From JBBDYG01 sp040901765 (GTDB lineage Bacteria; Planctomycetota; Planctomycetia; Pirellulales; Lacipirellulaceae), in NCBI GenBank assembly GCA_040901765.1, contig JBBDYG010000074.1:1-24328 (forward strand): DNA of 24,328 nucleotides, read 5' to 3'. Positions 7,498-14,905 of this stretch are shown piece after piece (position 1 is the stretch's first letter; every line of letters starts with the position of its first letter). Made by a program: the position numbers and the translations under genes. Below the pieces are notes generated by a model. That model was not told the DNA's origin. It saw nothing but the letters and a program-made list of their open reading frames with translations, and did not search any database.

Positions 7498-7725
7498 ATG
7501 GAACCTGATGAACTAAGGGCCTGGATCAGACGGTCCCCCGTGCGCCTGCGAATGAATAACGGAGACACGTATGACGTGCCAGGTCCGGAGTTCGCGCTGA
7601 TAAGCGATTATTCGGTGGCGGTGTTGACTCGTGACAACGGGCGGATGCTGAACCGATTGTTGGCGCTGATCAATATTTCGGAAGTCAGCGAACAACCGCA
7701 ACCGGCAGATCAAAGCCCCACGTAA
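7498..7725 (+). CDS. Small conserved-looking protein of unknown function
   Basis: 75 aa. It looks like a compact soluble beta-rich domain: MEPDELRAWIRRSP, then VRLRMNNGDTYDVPGPEFALISDYSVAVL and LLALINISEV, with a short polar tail. The 'F/V-R-L-x-M-x-x-G-x-x-Y-x-V/I' pattern is like small SH3-like or Hfq-like folds, but I cannot name the family. An AT-rich stretch at 7440-7470 precedes it and may contain its promoter. No Shine-Dalgarno site is visible. It converges on the aminotransferase gene with a 62-nt gap. Confidence 0.75.
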   Translation: MEPDELRAWIRRSPVRLRMNNGDTYDVPGPEFALISDYSVAVLTRDNGRMLNRLLALINISEVSEQPQPADQSPT

Positions 7726-7787
7726 GTTTTCTGCCCAAAGTTGAGCGAGATTCAAGCCGATCGATCGTGCCATCGCTCAGGGCGGAA

Positions 7788-8891
7788 CTACGCGAGCCGC
7801 CGCAACACTTCCAACCCCCGGTCGATGGTCTCGTCGCTGGCCGCGTAGGAGATGCGGAAATGCGTGTCGCGTTCGCTAAAAATATTGCCGGGGATGATGA
7901 GTAGCTCGTTTTCGATTGCCCGGCGGACGAAGTCGGAGCCGGTGCCGCGCGGGGCCTTGGGAAAGACATAGAACGCACCGCCCGGTGGCGTGACTTCGTA
8001 GCCCGCGTCGCGCAAACCGGCCACGATGTGGTCGCGCTTTTGGCGGTACGATTCGACTTGCGATTTCATATCGACATCCATCGCCGCGACGGCGGCCCAT
8101 TGAAGCGGGTGGGGCGCGCAGACGAACGTATACTGCTGCAGCATCGTCAATTTGTCGATGATGGCGCTTGGGCCATGAATGAATCCCAGCCGCCAGCCGG
8201 TGACCGCGTGCGACTTGCTGAAGCCATCGACGACGATCGTCTGATCGTTCCACCGGGTGGGGCTTTCCAGTGGCGCGTCGTAGCAGAATTCGCGGTAGAT
8301 TTCGTCGCTCAGTAGCGCGATGTTGTGTTTGGCGGCAAGCTCCGCCAAGCCGCGGACTTCATCTACGGTGGCGACAACGCCCGTGGGATTGGCCGGGCTA
8401 TTGAGCAGAATGAGCTTTGTTCGGGGTGTAATCGCCGCCGCGACGCGGTCCACATCGATGCGAAAGTCGGGGTAGGTGTCGATCGTCACGCATTTGCCGC
8501 CGACCATGCCGACCAATGCGGGGTACATCACGAAATAGGGATCAAAGCAGATGACTTCGTCGCCGGGGTCCACGAGCGCGAGGAGCGTCAGCACCAGCGC
8601 GCCGCTGGTTCCGCTGGTGACGAGCACGCGACGATCGGCGTGGCCGAGTTCCGCATCAACTCGGGCTTGCAGTTTCTCGCGCAGCGCGGGGATGCCCTGC
8701 GTGAGGCTGTAGCCGTTCTTGTCGCTTTCAATCGCTGCGATGGCGGCCCGCTTTACGGTCTCGGGCACGGGGAAGTCGGGCTGGCCGATCGACAGGTTGA
8801 TCGGGTTCTTCATTTTCGCCGCGAGGTCGAACACCTTACGGATGCCGGAGCTATCAACGAGTTCTGTGCGAGCGGCGAGCCAGGGATGCAT
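7788..8891 (-). CDS. PLP-dependent class I/II aminotransferase (AspC-like)
   Basis: 367 aa. Transfers an amino group from an amino acid to a 2-oxo acid via pyridoxal phosphate. Fold-type I signatures: substrate loop INLSIGQPDFPVPE (31-44); VTSGTSGALVLTLLAL cofactor-phosphate region (91-106); NSPANPTG (164-171); SDEIYREF with the Asp that pairs with the PLP nitrogen (195-202); Schiff-base lysine K226 in GFSKSHAVTGWRLGF; C-terminal FRISYA with the carboxylate-binding Arg. The family covers aspartate, aromatic and LL-DAP-type enzymes, and the substrate cannot be chosen from the sequence. The leader consists of AAATCCC-type heptads, seen on the gene strand, ending 5 nt before the ATG. pdxA, which serves synthesis of the cofactor, is in the same window but in a separate unit. 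Confidence 0.92.
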   Translation of the reverse strand: MHPWLAARTELVDSSGIRKVFDLAAKMKNPINLSIGQPDFPVPETVKRAAIAAIESDKNGYSLTQGIPALREKLQARVDAELGHADRRVLVTSGTSGALVLTLLALVDPGDEVICFDPYFVMYPALVGMVGGKCVTIDTYPDFRIDVDRVAAAITPRTKLILLNSPANPTGVVATVDEVRGLAELAAKHNIALLSDEIYREFCYDAPLESPTRWNDQTIVVDGFSKSHAVTGWRLGFIHGPSAIIDKLTMLQQYTFVCAPHPLQWAAVAAMDVDMKSQVESYRQKRDHIVAGLRDAGYEVTPPGGAFYVFPKAPRGTGSDFVRRAIENELLIIPGNIFSERDTHFRISYAASDETIDRGLEVLRRLA

Positions 8892-8896
8892 GGGAG

Positions 8897-8931
8897 AGAA
8901 TTTGGGATTTCAGATTTGGGATTTGGGATTG
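8897..8931. repeat. Heptad array GGGATTT at aminotransferase start
   Basis: Five contiguous 7-nt units on the plus strand: AGAATTT, GGGATTT, CAGATTT, GGGATTT, GGGATTG. On the gene strand these read as AAATCCC-type units ending 5 nt before the ATG at 8891. The same unit in the same orientation recurs at 22172-22213 in front of the ZIP gene. Confidence 0.85.
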
Positions 8932-8990
8932 GTTAGCCGCGACGCCCACCACGGCGTGTAAACTCCGTCTTCGCAGCGGAGCGCTAAGCG
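8931..8990 (+). repeat. Dispersed AGCCGCGACGC element, copy 2, interrupted
   Basis: It begins GGTTAGCCGCGACGC directly after the heptad array and ends with TCTTCGCAGCGGAGCGC, the two halves of the element. They are separated by ~20 nt that include the small hairpin ACGCC-CACCAC-GGCGT (8942-8957). A rearranged AAGCGGCAAGCCGCG follows to 9000. Confidence 0.7.
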
Positions 8991-9000
8991 GCAAGCCGCG

Positions 9001-9972
9001 CTACGCGCGTAGTGCGGGAGCCTCTTCGACGTTGGCACTTTTCGACATTTCGACCTTCAGCGTCTTCATCTCCTCGGCGCGGCGTTGGATGCGGCCGACG
9101 GAGCCGTATTGTACCAGGGCGACCATTATAATCACTCCGGCGATGGCGATGAGTTGGCGAGTGGTGATCGGTTCGCTGTCGAGCCAGCCCCACATGAGTG
9201 CCACCAGGGGCACGACGTAGGTGACCATCCCCGCGAAGAGCGGGCCTTGCGTTTGCACCAGGTTTACGAACAGGCACATCGTGAGGCCCGTGCCCAAGAT
9301 GCTGAGAATGGCGAGACTCACCACGGCGAGCGTCCAGTCGTGCGGCTGCGCGGGGGCGCCGAGACCCAGTGGCGCGAGCTGGGTTTCCGCCATAGCAAAT
9401 GGGAACATCACTAGCGCCGGCGCGGCGGCCATCATGCCGGCCAGCGGCACCGAGGGAACATCGCGCAGCGTTCGCCGCAAGTAGGTGTTGGCCACGGCAT
9501 AGCTGAACGGCACCGTGACCGCGACGACGAGCATCCAGGTATCGAAGCCGCGGTAGGAGCCGTCGAGCATGATCAGGCCGAGAAAAACGAGACCGCCGAA
9601 CACGCCGAACAGTTCGCGCCGCGTAGGCCAGTGCCCCAGAATCGGCACCGACGCGACAATGGTGAGGAACGGCGTAAAGGCCACCGTCATTGCGAAGTAG
9701 CTGTGGGCCATGCCGTTGCCGATCAGTAGCGGCTGCATCAGGTAGGGATAGCCGTTGGCGAGTATGCCTACGAACAACACGTTTCCCCATTGTCGGCGTG
9801 GGACACCGAGCCGCGGCTTGGTGAAGTACCAGTAGAGAAATGTGACCGCGGCGGCGCCGATCATTCGCCACGCCGCAATCGACAGCGGCCCGAACGCCTG
9901 CGTCGCCCGGTGCATCAGAATAAAGTTCGAGCCGAACAGCAGGCAAATCAAGGCGAAAAAGGCGTAGGGCAT
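9001..9972 (-). CDS. EamA/DMT-family transporter
   Basis: 323 aa from ATG 9972. It is a hydrophobic protein with about ten predicted membrane segments in two related halves, the EamA (drug/metabolite transporter) layout. It starts MPYAFFALICLLFGSNFILM, and FGPLSIAAWRMIGAAAVTFL is the usual first-repeat signature. The second half opens near LSILGTGLTMCLFVNLVQTQGP and VPLVALMWGWLDSEPITTRQ matches the second EamA repeat. The C-terminus is a charged cytoplasmic tail. The substrate is unknown; the family exports amino acids and other small metabolites. A longer upstream frame exists, but it runs through a heptad array and a dispersed repeat, so the start is set at the first ATG before the first helix. 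It is 15 nt from the aminotransferase-side repeat region and on the same strand. Confidence 0.9.
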   Translation of the reverse strand: MPYAFFALICLLFGSNFILMHRATQAFGPLSIAAWRMIGAAAVTFLYWYFTKPRLGVPRRQWGNVLFVGILANGYPYLMQPLLIGNGMAHSYFAMTVAFTPFLTIVASVPILGHWPTRRELFGVFGGLVFLGLIMLDGSYRGFDTWMLVVAVTVPFSYAVANTYLRRTLRDVPSVPLAGMMAAAPALVMFPFAMAETQLAPLGLGAPAQPHDWTLAVVSLAILSILGTGLTMCLFVNLVQTQGPLFAGMVTYVVPLVALMWGWLDSEPITTRQLIAIAGVIIMVALVQYGSVGRIQRRAEEMKTLKVEMSKSANVEEAPALRA

Positions 9973-9983
9973 GGGGAGGAAAG

Positions 9984-10011
9984 CAGGCAGAGGGCAGCAG
10001 GCAGACGGCAG
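9984..10011. repeat. Heptad array CAGGCAG at EamA start
   Basis: Four contiguous units: CAGGCAG, AGGGCAG, CAGGCAG, ACGGCAG; AGGAAAG at 9977-9983 may be a fifth. On the gene strand the CTGCCTG-type units run up to the ATG at 9972. Six nt beyond the outer end begins an AGCCGCGACGC element. Confidence 0.75.
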
Positions 10012-10017
10012 TGAATG

Positions 10018-10050
10018 TTTAGCCGCGACGCGGAGTCTTCGTAGCGGAGC
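10018..10050 (+). repeat. Dispersed AGCCGCGACGC element, copy 3
   Basis: GTTTAGCCGCGACGCGGAG followed by TCTTCGTAGCGGAGC. Compared with copy 1 it differs at only a few positions. It adjoins the heptad array at 9984-10011. The rest of the intergenic stretch to 10187 includes the hairpin GGACAA-GGCCGG-TTGTCC (10118-10135) and no gene. Confidence 0.7.
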
Positions 10051-10187
10051 ATTCGCGGGGCGGGGCGCGGTGAGTGTTATTGTACCCGGGCGGGCAAGGG
10101 CGGGGCGACCGTAGGATGGACAAGGCCGGTTGTCCGGGGTTCGCTCACCGGATGGAATTCCTTGCTTGCGCGGCGGGCTTGCGTTAA

Positions 10188-11981
10188 TTACCGCACGCGG
10201 GCCTTGAATTGCAGGATGCCGCCGGTGCCAGCTTGGGTGGGTTCTTTGATTTCCCAACGCAGCGTTTGCGAACCGGCTTCGTTCGGCTCGAACGAGAACG
10301 CCGCATCGACGCTGGACTTAGCCGTTTCGGGAATGTACTCGAGCCGCGCCGAAAGGCTATCGAGGATCGTCACGTTGCCGATGACTTCGCTACCGATGTT
10401 GTCGTACCGTAGCGTGAACTCGACGGTGTCGCCCGGGTGGGCGGAGTCGGTCGAGGCGAGCTTCACCAGCCGCAAACAGGGGCATTTGTCGGCAAGACCA
10501 AAGATATCGCCCGGCGTGACTACGCCCACTGCCGCCGCCGCGCGCTTGTTGTTGACAAGAATCTGCACGGCCTGGTCGCCGGTCCAGGTGTGAGCCGCGA
10601 GGATCGATTTGGCCAACCACGGTTTTTCGGAATTGTCGAACAGACCGAGCTTGATGATCTGCAAGTTGCAGTAGGACTTAATCATGCCCTTCACTTCGGC
10701 AACGCCTTGCAGTTGCTCGATTCCGCCCGCTTGCTGGCGAACGCGGAACAGGCTGGGCGGACGATCGGCCAGATGAATTGCCGGCGAATGCTGCTGAAGC
10801 GCAGTTGTTGGCTCAATCGGTTTGTCGGCCAGCGCCGGCGAGGCGTCGTCGATGAGCGCCTCGGTCGCCAGACGCCTTTCGTGGGCGAGTACGGCGGTCA
10901 CTTTTCGCACGGCAGCGAAGCGCGGCGCATAAATGCAAACGCGGTTCGAGGGCTTGACGATCACGCGGCCATCGAGCAGATCGTAATGCACGATCGCGTC
11001 TTCTTGTTCCAGGCCTACAACTTTCCAGTCCTTGCGTACATTGGCGGGAAGACCGAAGTCGCCGCCGTCGCAGATGTACTCATCGGGCGGCCCGACAAAT
11101 CCGCAGGGCGGGCCGCAGTAACCGGTGGTGCATCCCGAAATAGCGGGCTGGCAGTCGCAAGTGTAACTCAAAGGTTGGATTGCGCCGTCGCGGATAGTCG
11201 ATTCATCGGCGTCGGAGACGCCGTCCAGGCGCGCGGCTTCGTAGGCTTCCTGTTCACGCTGATACTGCGTGTAATCCATCACCGGCGGCGACCAATAGGT
11301 GAACGATTCGCCAGCCAATTCCGATTGCGGATAACGGCCGCCAATTCGCAGGATGGCAATCGGCCGGCCAAGTGCGTCCGCCTCGACAAGCGGATCCGCC
11401 GTCGGCGCGGCTTCGTACCACGATTGCTCGTCGCGGCGCTGCGCGACGGGCAGAGCGGACATTGGATCCTCGACGTAGATTACCCGTGTGACGAGCATCC
11501 CCCGGGCGGCCATGCCGAGTTCCTCGTCCGTCAACTCGATCGGTACAGGGAATCTCAGCTCCTTGCCGCAAGGCGGATAGAGCCGATCGATCAACTCGAT
11601 CGTGGGATAGACTTCCACGCCGTCGTAGTTGGGTATGTGGGCGACGCGGAAGCGGTAGACGCCCCCGATCATCAACGCAATGAGCCGGTTGCCCGGCTCA
11701 TTCTCGGCGAAGTGGCCTTCGACGACGTGGTCGATCCGCGTCCCTTGTGGGGCGCGGATTTCGACCGGCTGAAAATATCCCGACAACGGTCCGCCCCTCA
11801 GCAGTCGCTGGCTGCCAATCGCTCCCGGAGGCATAGCACCGGCGTGGAGCCAGTGCATCGGCGGGTTCTGCGCCATCAGCGGCAAGCTGATGGTCAGGCA
11901 CGCCAATTTCGCCCACAGCATTTTGCCGGCGACCAAGCTCCACCCGCGGGTGAAGCGTCTGAGGCAGCGGACCGTTGTCAT
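10188..11981 (-). CDS. Secreted protein with DUF11-like C-terminal domain
   Basis: 597 aa. The N-terminus has a hydrophobic export signal; Met21 (MLWAKLACLTISLPLMAQ) is an equally good start. Residues ~70-215 form a domain shared with the neighbour at 12038-13417: VYRFRVAHIPNYDGVEVYPTIE, FPVPIELTDEEL, VTRVIYVEDP, EADALGRPIAILRIGG. The middle has a Cys cluster (CDCQPAISGCTTGYCGPPC, ~274-292). The last ~90 residues (CLRLVKLASTDSAHPGDTVEFTLRYDNIG to the end) match the DUF11/conserved-repeat domain, a beta-sandwich seen in surface proteins. Likely an envelope or surface component; the exact role is unknown. It follows its paralogue by 56 nt on the same strand, so an operon is likely. Confidence 0.88.
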   Translation of the reverse strand: MTTVRCLRRFTRGWSLVAGKMLWAKLACLTISLPLMAQNPPMHWLHAGAMPPGAIGSQRLLRGGPLSGYFQPVEIRAPQGTRIDHVVEGHFAENEPGNRLIALMIGGVYRFRVAHIPNYDGVEVYPTIELIDRLYPPCGKELRFPVPIELTDEELGMAARGMLVTRVIYVEDPMSALPVAQRRDEQSWYEAAPTADPLVEADALGRPIAILRIGGRYPQSELAGESFTYWSPPVMDYTQYQREQEAYEAARLDGVSDADESTIRDGAIQPLSYTCDCQPAISGCTTGYCGPPCGFVGPPDEYICDGGDFGLPANVRKDWKVVGLEQEDAIVHYDLLDGRVIVKPSNRVCIYAPRFAAVRKVTAVLAHERRLATEALIDDASPALADKPIEPTTALQQHSPAIHLADRPPSLFRVRQQAGGIEQLQGVAEVKGMIKSYCNLQIIKLGLFDNSEKPWLAKSILAAHTWTGDQAVQILVNNKRAAAAVGVVTPGDIFGLADKCPCLRLVKLASTDSAHPGDTVEFTLRYDNIGSEVIGNVTILDSLSARLEYIPETAKSSVDAAFSFEPNEAGSQTLRWEIKEPTQAGTGGILQFKARVR

Positions 11982-12037
11982 GTGGATTCACGTTCGATGA
12001 AAAGTTCGCTCAATGCGATTCGATGAGCTTATTCCGG

Positions 12038-13417
12038 CTACCGGCAATAGGCGTCGTCTCCAAAGGCCCGGTTTCCGATTCCGTGCAGTGCTCCAGCTCC
12101 TGGCCGCGGCACGGTGCCGTGGAACAGGTTGAGCGGCGCGCGGTTCGTTTCGTCAACATGCACGTGGTGGACAGGCCGCGGGTAGTTCATGCCCGGACGT
12201 TGCTTAACGGAGATGGCTACCTTGCTAGTCGGCGGCGGCAACACGACTCGCGTGCGGTTCTTCATGGTGTGCGTCTGCAAACCGGCCGGAACACCGAGCG
12301 GAATGTGCGGTGGGCCAGGTAGACCGATGGGCGTGCCGGTAATGGGCATGCCATACTGCGGTCCGCCACCGATCATGTGCGGCGGCACGTTGGCCGGCAC
12401 GAACCCGGCGGTCGGCATACCAATCGGCATGTTGCCCATCGCCATTCCGCCTTGTACGTCGCCGGAATATCCGTCGTAACAATCTTGCGGAGCGCCATGG
12501 CCCCGGTGATGCAGCAACCGCGCCGCTTCCACATTCGGATCGTTGATCATGCCTTCGGCATTCTCGGGCAGGGCGCCATCCTGATGACCCACCGGAACGA
12601 CCTGATCGACAAATGCGCCGCGATTCGCGGTCTGCAAGTCTTTGTTACCGATACGCACGATGGCCAAGATCGAGCCGCGTCGGTCCGCCTCGGCAATCGG
12701 ATCGCAACCCGGATCGAGCCGCGTGCTGACGAGCGTCTCCACTCCCGCTAGGGCAAGTTCTTGGAACTCGGGATCGGGAAGGTAAATCACCTTGGTGACA
12801 AAGTTGCCGCTGGTCACCTGGTCGAAGTCTTCCTCGGTGAATTGCACCGGGATCGGAGCATGCGCGAGGAAGGCATCGGTGCGCGGCGTGACCGGCGCGA
12901 TTTCGAGCGTTGGGTACAACTCGATTCCCGCGCGACCCGGGATGTTCGAGAGCTTCAGCCGATAGATTGCGGCTTGATAGAAATCCTGCCGGCCGGGAAC
13001 GACTAGGGGCGAGGCATCGAACATGCCGTAGCCACCGATGTCCCAAGCGATTTGCAAACCTTCTTCGCCGACGAAAGCGACTTGGGAAGTCGGCGCCACG
13101 CCGCCGCCCATGCCACCCCCCATACAGCCGCCGCCCATGGCCATTCCGGGACCGCATCCGCCTGGACCACCAGGGCCGCAGCCCGGTCCGCCGGCACCCG
13201 AATAGGATGCTGGAACGACTCCGCCCGTGCCGGCGCCGTAGCCGAGCATCTGGTTGCCCACGGGAATCACGCCGGGACCGGGGCCACCGACGCCAGGACC
13301 GGGTTGCATCAATTGCTGGGCCGGCGGCGTGTTGTAGGCCAGTTCGCCGTGGCAGCAGCCCAGCGCCGCCAACATGGCGGTCGCCAGCGTGCTTGAAATG
13401 AAAGTGCGTGTGCGCAT
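12038..13417 (-). CDS. Lipoprotein paralogous to the downstream DUF11 protein
   Basis: 459 aa from ATG 13417, chosen because GGGGGAG lies 3 nt upstream and a signal with lipobox ALGC (Cys21) follows. The longer frame upstream lacks a signal. Residues ~35-110 are very rich in Gly, Pro and Met. Residues ~115-257 form the shared domain: IYRLKLSNIPGRAGIELYPT, PIPVQFTEEDFDQV, VTKVIYLPDPEF, EADRRGSILAIVRIGN. The tail is again Gly/Pro/Met-rich (MAMGNMPIGMPTAG) and ends basic/His-rich. Probably anchored in the outer or cell membrane and working with the downstream paralogue; the function is not known. Confidence 0.88.
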   Translation of the reverse strand: MRTRTFISSTLATAMLAALGCCHGELAYNTPPAQQLMQPGPGVGGPGPGVIPVGNQMLGYGAGTGGVVPASYSGAGGPGCGPGGPGGCGPGMAMGGGCMGGGMGGGVAPTSQVAFVGEEGLQIAWDIGGYGMFDASPLVVPGRQDFYQAAIYRLKLSNIPGRAGIELYPTLEIAPVTPRTDAFLAHAPIPVQFTEEDFDQVTSGNFVTKVIYLPDPEFQELALAGVETLVSTRLDPGCDPIAEADRRGSILAIVRIGNKDLQTANRGAFVDQVVPVGHQDGALPENAEGMINDPNVEAARLLHHRGHGAPQDCYDGYSGDVQGGMAMGNMPIGMPTAGFVPANVPPHMIGGGPQYGMPITGTPIGLPGPPHIPLGVPAGLQTHTMKNRTRVVLPPPTSKVAISVKQRPGMNYPRPVHHVHVDETNRAPLNLFHGTVPRPGAGALHGIGNRAFGDDAYCR

Positions 13418-13509
13418 GCTCTCCCCCCTCATTGGTGGCCAGCCGCCGTGCAAAAGCGCGTGGACGGTTGGCCGTTTATGTTTATTGGCGGCAAGTTTGG
13501 TGTTCGTAA

Positions 13510-13597
13510 CGGGTGGCACGCCCAGAGTCTTCGATGGGCGTGGCGAGGCGCGTACCAGCTTCACCACGCCCTTCGCGGACTTAGGGCGTGCCACCCG
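13510..13597. repeat. Nested inverted repeat GGGTGGCACGCCC
   Basis: The outer arms CGGGTGGCACGCCC (13510-13523) and GGGCGTGCCACCCG (13584-13597) are perfect 14-bp complements. Inside them GGGCGTGG (13536-13543) pairs with CCACGCCC (13564-13571). It lies between divergent genes (starts at 13417 and 13821), where nothing else is recognised in 13418-13820. Confidence 0.7.
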
Positions 13598-13820
13598 ATG
13601 CTTGTCCCCGTGGCCGCTAGCACCGGCACCACCAAGTGAGGTGGACGCCAGCGGAACGTGGGCCGTAGAATCCGGGCCGCATTACACTTAGCTGTGTTCT
13701 TCCAAAACCCAGTTTCGCTTGTTTCGGATAAACTCGCCTACGTGTTTGCGGACCGACTCTGCCAGATTAAAGTCGGCCCCGGACAACCCGTTTCTTTGGC
13801 AAAACCGGCAAATCCTGCAC

Positions 13821-14855
13821 ATGAGAAGCAGTTTACGCCGCTTGACAATCGCCCCCCTGCTGGGGCTAGCGACCGCCGCGGTGCTGGCCGGGGTGGGATG
13901 GTATGCACTGAACCGGGATAAGCCGTCCGCGGAAGTGGCATCCAGCGGGACTGCGCCTGTCTCGACAACTTACAAACAGCTTGACGATAATCCTCGTCGC
14001 GATGTCGCGGGCAATGCTGTGCTCGCCGATGCAATCGTGTCGCTCGAACGCTATGCCCACATCTCCGCACTCGTGCAACAGCACGCGCACTTCGGCGCGC
14101 TGGAGATTATCGGCGAGGGAAGCTATCACCAGCAGGGCAGGGGGGAGCAGCGACAAATTAAGTGGGTGCTGCGGACTCAACTCGGAGACGAAAGTGCGAG
14201 CCTAGTGCAACTTGTCGACGACCGCTTCTTGTGGATCGACAAGCGACTGCCGACAACGCGGCGGGTCGATCGAGTCGATCTCTGGAGGTTACGACGCCTA
14301 ACCGCCGGCAAGGAACTGCCGCCGATTGCGCCCGGCCAAGCCGTTTTTGCTGACGGCGGTCTTAACGCATGGCAGAATTTCGGCGGCCTGCCCATGCTGC
14401 TGGAAGCAATGTCGCGGAGCTTCGATTTTGCCGCTCCGCGACAGGTTCAGTATGGCAACGAGCAGGTCTATGCCCTGCGCGGCGTCTGGAAGCCGGAGAA
14501 GTTGCGCGAGCTTCTCGGTGTGCCGCAAGTGGACGACAACCAGGCTGCATCGATCGAAATCCCGCAGCGCGTGCCGCTCGATGTCTTGGTGTTTCTGGGC
14601 AGCCGCGATTATTTTCCGTTCATGATCCAATACCGCGGGGCCGACGATCCCTCCATTGCCGCTGACGCGCCCATCAGCCGCACGTACCAAGAGAGCGACC
14701 GCCCGCTGATGCGAATTAAACTCTATCAAGTGAGCTTTGCCGCCCCGATCAATCCCAACGAATTCGTGTTCACCATGCCGAGCGGAGTCGACTGGTTCGA
14801 CGCCACCCCGCGTTACATCGAGCGCTTGGGAGAAGCGATGAACGATAAGCGATGA
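13821..14855 (+). CDS. Exported protein of unknown function, LolA-like at most
   Basis: 344 aa from ATG 13821; the frame is open further upstream, but MRSSLRRLTIAPLLGLATAAVLAGVGWYAL is a proper signal/anchor. The body alternates beta strands and polar segments (HFGALEIIGEGSYHQQG, IKWVLRTQLGDESASLVQLVDDRFLWID, YGNEQVYALRGVWKPEKLRELL). It ends with FVFTMPSGVDWFDATPRYIERLG, reminiscent of the end of LolA/outer-membrane-lipoprotein-sorting folds. That resemblance is weak and I would not rely on it. The last codons AAG CGA TGA are part of a heptad repeat array shared with the convergent pdxA gene. Confidence 0.8.
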   Translation: MRSSLRRLTIAPLLGLATAAVLAGVGWYALNRDKPSAEVASSGTAPVSTTYKQLDDNPRRDVAGNAVLADAIVSLERYAHISALVQQHAHFGALEIIGEGSYHQQGRGEQRQIKWVLRTQLGDESASLVQLVDDRFLWIDKRLPTTRRVDRVDLWRLRRLTAGKELPPIAPGQAVFADGGLNAWQNFGGLPMLLEAMSRSFDFAAPRQVQYGNEQVYALRGVWKPEKLRELLGVPQVDDNQAASIEIPQRVPLDVLVFLGSRDYFPFMIQYRGADDPSIAADAPISRTYQESDRPLMRIKLYQVSFAAPINPNEFVFTMPSGVDWFDATPRYIERLGEAMNDKR

Positions 14856-14905
14856 ACGATGAGCGATCAGGTCTTTACTCATCGTTCCTCGTTCATCGCT
14901 CATCG
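14836..14905. repeat. Inverted heptad arrays CGATGAA between convergent genes
   Basis: Five units on the left: CGATGAA, CGATAAG, CGATGAA, CGATGAG, CGATCAG (14836-14870). A 7-nt spacer GTCTTTA follows. Four units of opposite sense are on the right: CTCATCG, TTCCTCG, TTCATCG, CTCATCG (14878-14905). The total is exactly 70 nt. The arms can pair over ~28 bp with a few mismatches. Both convergent genes end AAG CGA TGA within it, so the array supplies both stop codons and could act as a two-way terminator stem. Confidence 0.88.

Noticed and set aside
10437..12026. 529-codon open frame on the plus strand
   Set aside because: It is antisense to the 597-aa DUF11-like gene, whose domain similarity to its neighbour shows the minus strand is the coding one. 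It is a high-GC shadow.
14836..14905. Possible CRISPR array
   Set aside because: The units are 7 nt with no spacers; this does not fit CRISPR repeat-spacer layout.
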